From assembly GCA_016931535.1 (NCBI GenBank), contig JAFGEP010000082.1, positions 1 to 34,081 on the forward strand: DNA of 34,081 bases, read 5' to 3'. Origin of the DNA: Bradymonadales bacterium (GTDB lineage Bacteria; Myxococcota_A; Bradymonadia; JAFGEP01). Positions 15,336-22,419 of this stretch are shown here, one piece after another; within the stretch, counting starts at the first letter, position 1; each line of letters starts with the position of its first letter. A program made the translations under genes and the position numbers. The notes beneath the pieces were generated by a model. That model was not told the origin of the DNA and did no database searches. It was given only the letters and a program-made list of their open reading frames with translations.

Positions 15336-16175
15336 ATGATGGAAACCGCAGACCCGTACGACGCCTACTTGGAAACCTCCGGCAGTAGACCCAGGTCGCT
15401 CGGTGCCTTCTGGTCGCAACGTTGGCCCCCGGACAAAAAGGACCGCTATCGATCACTCGTGATCGCCCACCGGGGTGCTTCGGGCCTGGTGCCCGTCGGC
15501 AACACCATGGAGGCCTTCGAGAAAGCGATCGAGCTTGGCGCCGACATGATCGAGCTCGATGTCCGGCGAACAGCAGACGGCGTACTGGTCGTTTTCCACG
15601 ATCCGGACATTGCCGGAATCAGGCTAGCAGACATGAGCTACGCCGAGCTGCTTCAGCACACGGCCAAGCTGGGGTTCGAGGTGCCTCGACTGGTCGACGT
15701 GGTCAACAACGTAAAGGAACGGATCGCGCTGGACATCGAGATCAAGGAAACCGGCTATGAGGCGGAGCTGGTTCGTCTGCTTGGGATGCACCTGGATCCC
15801 TCCAACTTCGTTGTCACCTCCTTTCTCGATTCCTCAGTCTCGGCCATCCGGCAGATCGATCCGGCGATCGATGCCGGCCTGCTGCTGGGGACAAAGCTCA
15901 CCTGGGGTACCTTGCGCCAGGTGATCTCCGAGTGGTGGCCCAAGGCCAGGCTCTGTCAGACCGGAGCCACCTTCGTGGCCGCTCATCACCGCCTTTGCCG
16001 GCTCGGATTTTCGCGTCGCATGACCCGCCTAGGCCTTCCGCTTCTGGTGTGGACGGTGAACCAGGAGGTCGCCATCCGGCATTTCATCCGCTGCAGAGTG
16101 GCTGGAATCATCACCGATCGCCCAGATCTCGCCTTGATCCCGGCCCTTGACAGTCGCTCCCGCCTGTCGGTATAG
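15336..16175 (+). CDS. Glycerophosphodiester phosphodiesterase (GDPD family)
   Basis: This is a 279-residue TIM-barrel phosphodiesterase that splits glycerophosphodiesters into sn-glycerol 3-phosphate and an alcohol. Catalytic residues are visible: AHRGASG (His45, Arg46), IELDVRRTADG (Glu73, Asp75, metal site) and VFHDP (His88). The usual HRG...PENT motif is altered to HRG...PVGNT, so the Glu of PENT is absent. A closing LPLLVWTVN and GIITDRPDLAL are typical of the family. There is no signal peptide, so it is cytoplasmic, and about 38 extra N-terminal residues precede the barrel. The start ATG (15336) follows AGAGGTGG; an adjacent ATG at 15339 is equally possible, while extension upstream to 15102 has no family match. 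It lies 80 bases before the next operon. Confidence 0.88.
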   Translation: MMETADPYDAYLETSGSRPRSLGAFWSQRWPPDKKDRYRSLVIAHRGASGLVPVGNTMEAFEKAIELGADMIELDVRRTADGVLVVFHDPDIAGIRLADMSYAELLQHTAKLGFEVPRLVDVVNNVKERIALDIEIKETGYEAELVRLLGMHLDPSNFVVTSFLDSSVSAIRQIDPAIDAGLLLGTKLTWGTLRQVISEWWPKARLCQTGATFVAAHHRLCRLGFSRRMTRLGLPLLVWTVNQEVAIRHFIRCRVAGIITDRPDLALIPALDSRSRLSV

Positions 16176-16254
16176 GGGGATCCCCACTGCAGGACGAGGC
16201 CGGACACCGCCCAGGGTACGGCGGAAGCCAAGGCGCATCGCGGAGCAGCTTGTC

Positions 16255-16653
16255 ATGCCTTCCAGAGACCGGGACAACGACCAAAAAAGGAGCCAGCCGA
16301 ACCTCCATCAGTTTGTCCATCCCCCCCTGGAGGAGGAGGTCCGAGCCATCGGCGGTGGCTACACCTATCTCAGGGAGGTGCTGATGCCAGTTGGCGACCG
16401 GCAGCTCCTCTACCTGCTGGGTGCAGCCGTGGTGGACACGAGCTGTTGTGGCGTGGGGGGTTGCGGCTTCGCCCTGGTGCCCGGGTTCCTGGGGGAGCAG
16501 GCCGGCCTGGAGCGTACAGAAGACAACGGGCGGGTGAGTCTGGTCGAGCCCATTTCCGACGAGCGGCTGCGCCGCGAGATCACCGCCCTCATCAAGCAGA
16601 CCGAGATGGTTCAAGAGGTCCGTTTCTGGTGTACGAAGGAGGAAGTTCCATGA
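16255..16653 (+). CDS. Small Cys-rich conserved protein leading the thiolase operon
   Basis: This protein of about 132 residues has no function I can assign. After a polar N-terminus comes YTYLREVLMPVGDRQLLYLLGAAV (here split in thought as a start strand and hydrophobic strand). It leads into VVDTSCCGVGGCGFALVPGF, which has three Cys within six positions plus glycines and could bind a metal or cluster. The C-terminal half is helical and polar (RLRREITALIKQ, EVRFW). Similar small proteins with an SCCG core occur in deltaproteobacteria as hypothetical proteins, as far as I recall. The stop overlaps the start of the HMGS-like gene (ATGA at 16650-16653), so the two are translationally coupled. 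The start at 16255 is uncertain; a longer frame to 16147 exists but is low-complexity. Confidence 0.65.
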   Translation: MPSRDRDNDQKRSQPNLHQFVHPPLEEEVRAIGGGYTYLREVLMPVGDRQLLYLLGAAVVDTSCCGVGGCGFALVPGFLGEQAGLERTEDNGRVSLVEPISDERLRREITALIKQTEMVQEVRFWCTKEEVP

Positions 16654-18104
16654 TCGGAGTCGTGTCCTATGGCGGGTACATCCCCCGTCTTCGCCTCGAT
16701 CGGATGGCGATCTATCGCACCTTGGGCTGGTTTACCCCAGCCACACTGGCCGTGGCCCAGGGAGAGCGGTCGGTGTGCAACTGGGACGAGGACAGCCTGA
16801 GCATGGCCGTCGAGGCCAGCAGGGACTGCCTTGCTGGAATGGACAGGAAGAAGGTGGATGCGCTCTACCTCTGCTCCACCACCCTCCCCTACGCCGACCG
16901 TCAGAACGCCGGCATCGCCGCCACCGCCCTGAACCTCCCCGCCGAGATGGCCACGGCCGACATCACCTCCTGCCAGCGGGCCGGCACCACCGGGCTCATC
17001 ACCGCTCTGGAGGCCATCGGTGGCGGTTCCCGCAAGGCCGCGCTGGTGGCCGCCTCCGACAGGCGGGAGACGAGGGGCGGCTACTTCTACGAGATGTGGT
17101 TCGGAGACGGGGCCGCTTCGGTGCTGCTGGGTAGCCAGGATGTCATCGCCGAGTACCTCGGTTCCCACAGTATCACCTATGACCTGGCGGACCATTACCG
17201 TGGCGCTCAGAAACGCTTCGACTACATGTGGGAGGAGCGCTGGGTCCGCGAGGAAGGGTACGCCAAGTTCATCCCCCAGGCGATCGAGGGTCTGCTCCAG
17301 AAGACGGGGCTGTCCATCTCCGACTTTGCCCATGTCGCCTACCCCTGCTTCTTCACCCGGGAGCACCGCAATATCGGCAAGCGGCTGGGCCTGAACAAGG
17401 ACCAGTTGCTGGGAAACCTCCACCTGGAGTGCGGCGAGACCGGCGCCGCCCATCCCCTGGTCCTGCTGGTCACCGCGCTGGAGCGGGCCAACCCCGGCGA
17501 CCGGATCCTGGTGGCCGGCTTCGGCCAAGGCTGCGACGCCCTGGCTTTCCGGGTCACTGGAGCGATCCGGTCGCTGCCACCGCGCCGGGGCATCGCCGGC
17601 TCGCTGGCTCGAAAGGCCCCCCTGGACAGCTACGCCAAGTTCGCCCGGTTCCGCGACCTCTTGGACCTGGAGTACGGCATCCGAGGCGAGTTGGGCGGCC
17701 AGACCCCGATGACCGCCCTCTACCGGGACCGCAAGATGATCCTGGGGCTGATGGGCGCCCGTTGTACCGCCTGCCAGACTCCGCAGTTCCCACCCCAGCC
17801 TTACTGCGTCAATCCCGAGTGCGGTGCCTTCGACCAGATGGAGGAGTACCACTTCTCCGAGCGCCTGGGGCGGGTGGTGATGTACACCGGCGACCGACTG
17901 GCGGTCACCACCGATCCGCCGGCCATCTACGGGTTGGTCCAGTTCGAGGGCGGGGGGCGCATGCTGCTGGACTTCACCGATTGCGCCTTGGAGGAGGTCT
18001 CGGTAGGACTGGGCGTGCGGATGTCCTTTCGCAAGCGCTGGTACGACAAGGAACGGGGCTACACCGGCTACTTCTGGAAGGCCGTTCCCCAGGCAAACGC
18101 GTGA
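16650..18104 (+). CDS. HMG-CoA-synthase-like protein fused to DUF35 Zn-ribbon/OB domain
   Basis: This is a 484-residue cytoplasmic thiolase-fold protein. Residues 1 to about 340 align with archaeal-type HMG-CoA synthase: IVSYGGYIP-like start (VVSYGGYIPRLRL), STTLPYADRQNAG, the nucleophile loop ITSCQRAGTTGL (Cys108), GDGAASVLLG, and a late FGQGCDALAF. By eye, the segment that carries the catalytic His in archaeal enzymes (FHQP) reads YPCF here, and the usual Glu region is YADR; altered chemistry is possible. Residues from about 360 form a DUF35 domain: zinc ribbon C372-x2-C375-x10-C386-x4-C391, then an OB fold (LGRVVMYTGDRL, IYGLVQFEGGGRMLLDFTD). In archaea, separate DUF35, HMGS and thiolase proteins assemble into one complex; here two are fused and the thiolase gene follows after 14 bases. 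Confidence 0.85.
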   Translation: MIGVVSYGGYIPRLRLDRMAIYRTLGWFTPATLAVAQGERSVCNWDEDSLSMAVEASRDCLAGMDRKKVDALYLCSTTLPYADRQNAGIAATALNLPAEMATADITSCQRAGTTGLITALEAIGGGSRKAALVAASDRRETRGGYFYEMWFGDGAASVLLGSQDVIAEYLGSHSITYDLADHYRGAQKRFDYMWEERWVREEGYAKFIPQAIEGLLQKTGLSISDFAHVAYPCFFTREHRNIGKRLGLNKDQLLGNLHLECGETGAAHPLVLLVTALERANPGDRILVAGFGQGCDALAFRVTGAIRSLPPRRGIAGSLARKAPLDSYAKFARFRDLLDLEYGIRGELGGQTPMTALYRDRKMILGLMGARCTACQTPQFPPQPYCVNPECGAFDQMEEYHFSERLGRVVMYTGDRLAVTTDPPAIYGLVQFEGGGRMLLDFTDCALEEVSVGLGVRMSFRKRWYDKERGYTGYFWKAVPQANA

Positions 18105-18118
18105 CCAGGAGAGGTACC

Positions 18119-19330
18119 ATGGCAACAGGAATCAAGGACAAGGTCGCCGTCATCGGCATGGGCTGCTCCCGGTTCGGCGAGCGCTGGGACGTGGGCGCGC
18201 AAGAGCTGATGGTGGAAGCCTTCCAGGAGTGCATCGGCGATGCCGGCATCGATCGGCAGGAGATCCAGGCCGCCTGGTTCGGCACCTGCTTCGACGAGGT
18301 CAACGTGGGCAAGAGCGCGCTGCCGCTGTCGGCCACCCTGCGCCTGCCCAACATCGCTGTGACCCGCACCGAGAACTTCTGCGCCAGCGGAACCGAGGCC
18401 TTCCGCGGCGCTGCCTACGCAGTGGCCTCCGGCGCCTACGACATCTGTCTGGCGCTTGGTGTCGAGAAGCTCAAGGACACCGGCTACGGCGGCCTGCCCA
18501 ACTTCGGTCCCGGCATGGGCTCCCAGGCCTGGCTCTGGATGCCCAACATGACGGCCCCCGGCGCCTTCGCCATGCTGGCCTCCAGCTATGGCGCCGCCTA
18601 CGGTATCCCCGAGCAGGAGCTCAAGCGGGCCATGGCCCGGGTCTCGGTCAAGAGCCATGCCAACGGCGTACTCAATCCAAAGGCCCACCTGCGCAAGGCG
18701 GTATCTCTCGACGACGTGCTCAACGCCCCCATCGTCGCCCACCCCCTCGGCCTGTTCGACTGCTGCGGAGTCAGCGACGGTGCCGCCTGCGCCATCGTCA
18801 CCACCCCCGAGATCGCCCGCGGCCTCAAGCCCACCAGCGAGATCGTGACGATCAAGGCCATCCAGCTCGCCCTGAGCAACGGCTCCGAGGCCCAGTTCGG
18901 CGCCTGGCGCGGGGATCATTTCGTCACTACCTCCAAGGCATCGGCCAGGGCCTACCAGGAGGCGGGCATTGCCGATCCGCGCAAGGAGATCAGCATGATG
19001 GAGCTCCACGACTGCTTCTCCATCACCGAGCTGGTCACCTACGAAGACCTCCATATCTCCGAGCGCGGAAAGGCTCGCTTCGACGTGCTGGACGGATTTT
19101 TCGACCTGTCCGGTACCATCCCCTGCCAGCCCGATGGCGGCCTCAAGTGCTTCGGACATCCCATCGGCGCCTCCGGCCTCCGCATGCTCTACGAGATGTA
19201 CCTCCAGCTGCTGGGACGGGCGGGCGAACGGCAGATCAAGAACCCCAGACTGGGTCTGACCCATAACCTGGGCGGCATGCCCTTCATGAACGTGTCCAGC
19301 ATCACCATCGTTGGACGCCACCAGGAGTAA
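18119..19330 (+). CDS. Thiolase, SCP2/archaeal acetyl-CoA acetyltransferase type
   Basis: This is a 403-residue thiolase that makes or breaks a C-C bond between two acyl-CoA units. The nucleophile is Cys88 in TENFCASGTEAF. The C-terminal site has HDCFSITELVTYEDL and GGLKCFGHPIGASG, which supplies His, and THNLGGMPF near the end replaces the CxGxG loop of classical biosynthetic thiolases. This pattern is that of SCP2-type and archaeal ACAT thiolases. The start has AGGAGAGG a few bases upstream (CAGGAGAGGTACC-ATG). It lies 14 bases after the HMGS-DUF35 gene and 4 bases before the multifunctional gene, so the three are almost certainly one transcript. It could act as a beta-ketothiolase in degradation or, with its neighbour, hand acetoacetyl-CoA-like units onward. 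Confidence 0.9.
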   Translation: MATGIKDKVAVIGMGCSRFGERWDVGAQELMVEAFQECIGDAGIDRQEIQAAWFGTCFDEVNVGKSALPLSATLRLPNIAVTRTENFCASGTEAFRGAAYAVASGAYDICLALGVEKLKDTGYGGLPNFGPGMGSQAWLWMPNMTAPGAFAMLASSYGAAYGIPEQELKRAMARVSVKSHANGVLNPKAHLRKAVSLDDVLNAPIVAHPLGLFDCCGVSDGAACAIVTTPEIARGLKPTSEIVTIKAIQLALSNGSEAQFGAWRGDHFVTTSKASARAYQEAGIADPRKEISMMELHDCFSITELVTYEDLHISERGKARFDVLDGFFDLSGTIPCQPDGGLKCFGHPIGASGLRMLYEMYLQLLGRAGERQIKNPRLGLTHNLGGMPFMNVSSITIVGRHQE

Positions 19331-19334
19331 CACC

Positions 19335-22331
19335 ATGGGCCTCTTCGACGGGAAAGTTGCTGCAATCACAGGAGCCGGCGGTGGACTGGGCAGAGCATAC
19401 GCCCTGGCCTTCGCCCGCGAGGGCGCGAAGGTGGTGGTCAATGACCTGGGATCGGCCCGCGACGGCTCAGGCGCCGGAAGCGCCATGGCCGACCAGGTGG
19501 TGGCCGAGATCGTGGCCATGGGAGGACAGGCCGCTGCCAACTACGCTTCGGTGGCCACCCGCCAGGGCGCCGAAAGCATCGTCAAGACCGCGGTCGACGC
19601 CTTCGGCCGACTCGACGTGCTGGTCAACAACGCCGGCATCCTGCGGGACAAGACCCTGGTCAAGATGACCGACGACCAGTGGGAGATCGTCCTTGCCGTC
19701 CATCTCACCGGCACCTACCTGTGCACCCAGGCGGCCGCCGTGCAGATGCTGCAACAGGGCACCCCGGGCCGCATCATCAATACCAGCTCGCTGGCCGGCC
19801 TCAAGGGGAACTTCGGCCAGGCCAACTACGGCTCGGCCAAGGCCGGCATCGCAGGCTTCACCCGGGTGACGGCCCTCGAGCTGGGGCGCAAGGGGATCAC
19901 CGTCAACTGCATCGCACCCCTCGCCAAGACCCGCCTGACCGACGACGTCAGCGCCATCCCCGACGAGGCCAGACCCGAGCTGGTCGCCCCCATGGTCCTG
20001 TTTCTGGCGTCGGATCTGGCCGCCGACATCAACGGCCGCATCTTCGGCGTACACGGCAACCACCTGTTCGAGTACCACATGGAGCTCACCCGGGGGGTGG
20101 ACAAGGGTGCCGAGCCCTGGACCCCCCAGGAGATCAAGGAGCGGCTGGCCGACATCACCAGGATCGAGGCCGAGCATGTCAAGAAGGAGATGGCCGCCAG
20201 GGTCGCTGCCGGTCCAGCCCCTGCGCCGGTCGCCGTCGATCCCGCCACTCGAGCCCAGAAGGTGTTCGAGGCCATGGCCACCGCCATCCGCCCCGACAAG
20301 GTGAGCGGCTGGAACGCCAAGCTGCACTTCGATATCGCCGACGTGGGCCAGCTCACCGTCACCATCGCCGGGGGAAACATGACCGCCGCCCAGGGGTTCG
20401 TGGATAGCCCGACCTGCCTGGTCAAGATGGACGGCGACACCTTCTTCGGCATGGCCCAGGGCAAGGTGGACGGCAACCAGGCCTTCATGCAGGGCAAGAT
20501 CACCGCCACCAACCTGGGCGACCTCATGAAGTACTCCACCGCCTTCGACCAAAAGAAGGCCCGGGCCGCCGTGGCAGAGGCCCTGGCCGCCCTCGAGGCG
20601 GCCGCCGCCCAGGGGGCGCCTGCTGCACCCGTCGCCGTGGATCCGTTGACCAAGGCGGTCGCCGTGTTCGAGGCCATGGCCACCGCCATCCGTCCCGACA
20701 AGGTGAGCGGCTGGAACGCGACCATGCACTTCGACATCGCCGAGGTGGGCCAGGTCACGCTCTCCATCCGCGACGGAGCCATGGCTGTGGCAAAGGGGTT
20801 CGAGGGGGACGCCACCTGCCTGGTCAAGATGGATGGCGACACCTTCTTCGGCATGACCCAGGGCAAGGTGGACGGCAATCAAGCCTTCATGCAGGGCAAG
20901 ATCACCGCCACCAACCTGGGCGACCTCATGAAGTACTCCACCGCCTTCGACCAGAAGAAGGCCCGCGCCATCGTGGCCGAGGCCCTGGCCGGCATCGAGG
21001 CCGGCGCTGCCCAGGCTGCACCGGCGCCCGCCGCCCGGGTGCCAGTCGATCCCCTGACCCAAGCCATCGCCGTGTTCGAAGCCATGGCCACCGCCTTGGT
21101 CCCGAACAACGTGGCCGGCTGGGACGCCACCATGCACTTCGACATCGCCGGGGTCGGCCAGGTCACCTTCGCCATCAAGGAGGGCATCATCTCCATCGCC
21201 CGCAGGTTCGAGGGCGAGCCCACCTGCCTGGTCAAGATGGAAGGCGACACCTTCTTCGGCATGAGCCAGGGCAAGGTGGACAGCAACCAGGCCTTTCTGG
21301 CCGGCAAGATCACCGCCACCAAGATGGGCGATCTCATCAAGTACTCGCGGGCCTTCGACCAGGAAAAGGCCCGGGCCGCCGTGGCCGAGGCGTTGGCGCG
21401 CCTGGAGGGAGGCGTTGCGCCAGGGTCGGCAGCGGCTTCGGCCAAGGCCGGCCCCCCAGAGCCGGTCAAACCGTCCGGCTTGAACCAAGCCTGTATGGGC
21501 AAGCTGTACAGCCTCCCCCCCTTCTTCGTGAAGGCCGACCAGACCCAGGCCTACGCCAGGGCCACCAATGACGACAACCCCCGCTACTTCGACACGTTGC
21601 GGCCAGGTGGCATCATCGCCCCTCCCCTCTTTGCCGTCCGCCTGTTCCACGACCTCCAGGAGGCCTGCCTGCTCGACCCGGAGCTCAACGCCGACCTCAT
21701 GATGCTGCTCTTCGGCGAGCAGGACCTTCACTTCTACGCTCCCCTGCGTCCCACCGATCTGTTGGAGCGATCGGCCCGCATCACCCACATGGAGGCCAAG
21801 GAAAGCGGCGAGGTGTTCGACCTGAACCAGCGCCTGGTTCGCGAAGGCAAGCTGGTCTGCGAGGCCACCAGCCGATTCTTCATCCGCAGCAGAGGCAGGA
21901 AGAAAGAGAAGACCGGCCAACCTGAAGCGGAGATCGAATCTCTGCCACCCTTCGCCTTCACCTCGGACATGACGGTCCGGGCCGACCAGACCCGCGACTA
22001 CGCCGATGCCTCAGGGGACCACAACCCCATCCACCTGGACGACAACATGGCCAAGGCGGCAGGGATGGGCGGCATCATCCTGCACGGGCTGTGCACCATG
22101 GCTTTTGCCTCCCAGGGCTTTGTCAAGAAGGCCTGTGGCGATGATCCGACCCGCCTGGTGCGGCTGAAGGTCCGCTTCCGCCGGCCGGTCCGACCTGGGG
22201 ACACGGTGACCACCCAGGCCTGGCTTGCCGACCAGGGCGAGAAGCTCTCCACCTACGGCTTCCGCATGGTCAACCAGGAAGGCGTGGTGGTGGTTTCCAA
22301 CGGGCTGGCGATAGTCAAGACTACAGTCTGA
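19335..22331 (+). CDS. MFE-2-like multifunctional protein: SDR + 3x SCP2 + double hotdog hydratase
   Basis: This is a 998-residue, multi-domain, probably cytoplasmic protein. Residues 1 to about 265 are a short-chain dehydrogenase close to the (R)-3-hydroxyacyl-CoA dehydrogenase of MFE-2/HSD17B4: TGAGGGLG (12-19), VNNAGILRDK, catalytic Ser152, Tyr165, Lys169 (FGQANYGSAK). Three SCP2 sterol/lipid-carrier domains begin at residues 301, 435 and 571, nearly identical to one another and joined by Ala/Pro linkers. Residues from about 710 form a double hotdog: the first half is degenerate (NDDNPRYFD), while the second carries the hydratase-2 motif ASGDHNPIHLDD (Asp895, Asn897, His900). Animal MFE-2 has the order dehydrogenase-hydratase-SCP2; here SCP2 sits in the middle and is triplicated. 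AGGAG precedes the ATG. It would interconvert enoyl-, 3-hydroxy- and 3-ketoacyl-CoA while holding a bulky lipid. Confidence 0.9.
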   Translation: MGLFDGKVAAITGAGGGLGRAYALAFAREGAKVVVNDLGSARDGSGAGSAMADQVVAEIVAMGGQAAANYASVATRQGAESIVKTAVDAFGRLDVLVNNAGILRDKTLVKMTDDQWEIVLAVHLTGTYLCTQAAAVQMLQQGTPGRIINTSSLAGLKGNFGQANYGSAKAGIAGFTRVTALELGRKGITVNCIAPLAKTRLTDDVSAIPDEARPELVAPMVLFLASDLAADINGRIFGVHGNHLFEYHMELTRGVDKGAEPWTPQEIKERLADITRIEAEHVKKEMAARVAAGPAPAPVAVDPATRAQKVFEAMATAIRPDKVSGWNAKLHFDIADVGQLTVTIAGGNMTAAQGFVDSPTCLVKMDGDTFFGMAQGKVDGNQAFMQGKITATNLGDLMKYSTAFDQKKARAAVAEALAALEAAAAQGAPAAPVAVDPLTKAVAVFEAMATAIRPDKVSGWNATMHFDIAEVGQVTLSIRDGAMAVAKGFEGDATCLVKMDGDTFFGMTQGKVDGNQAFMQGKITATNLGDLMKYSTAFDQKKARAIVAEALAGIEAGAAQAAPAPAARVPVDPLTQAIAVFEAMATALVPNNVAGWDATMHFDIAGVGQVTFAIKEGIISIARRFEGEPTCLVKMEGDTFFGMSQGKVDSNQAFLAGKITATKMGDLIKYSRAFDQEKARAAVAEALARLEGGVAPGSAAASAKAGPPEPVKPSGLNQACMGKLYSLPPFFVKADQTQAYARATNDDNPRYFDTLRPGGIIAPPLFAVRLFHDLQEACLLDPELNADLMMLLFGEQDLHFYAPLRPTDLLERSARITHMEAKESGEVFDLNQRLVREGKLVCEATSRFFIRSRGRKKEKTGQPEAEIESLPPFAFTSDMTVRADQTRDYADASGDHNPIHLDDNMAKAAGMGGIILHGLCTMAFASQGFVKKACGDDPTRLVRLKVRFRRPVRPGDTVTTQAWLADQGEKLSTYGFRMVNQEGVVVVSNGLAIVKTTV
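20235..21420 (+). repeat. Three tandem SCP2-coding repeats of 402-408 bp
   Basis: Units start at 20235, 20637 and 21045 (spacing 402 and 408 bases). Units 1 and 2 are almost identical in their second half, from the CLVKMDGDTFFGM codons through KYSTAFDQKKAR, even at the nucleotide level. Unit 3 has diverged more (KITATKMGDLIKYSRAF). This points to one older and one more recent in-frame duplication, or to gene conversion between units 1 and 2. Confidence 0.9.
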
Positions 22332-22341
22332 GCTCCGCGCA

Positions 22342-22419
22342 GGGCAATCCTCCCCCGAGGCGGAGCCCGGGGGAGGTGCCCGCGTAGCGGGCGGAGGGGG
22401 CGACTCTAGCCTCTGGCCT
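22342..22419 (+). repeat. Dispersed double-hairpin element between convergent genes
   Basis: The core 22347-22403 is identical (reverse complement) to 4387-4443. The stems are CCTCCCCC/GGGGGAGG and GCCCGC/GCGGGC. It fills most of the gap between the multifunctional gene stop (22329-22331) and the murD stop (22418-22420), so nothing else lies between these convergent genes. This is the same genomic setting as the other copy. It is likely a bidirectional terminator-like or REP/MITE-like repeat present elsewhere in the genome. Confidence 0.8.

Noticed and set aside
17228..18118. Upstream in-frame extension of the thiolase reading frame
   Set aside because: It overlaps the HMGS-DUF35 gene out of frame. 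Thiolase homology starts at 18119, where AGGAGAGG precedes the ATG.
19467..21920. 817-codon open frame antisense to the multifunctional gene
   Set aside because: This is an antisense artefact of high GC3 codon usage: His/Gly/Leu-rich, no motifs, and the plus-strand protein is clearly real.
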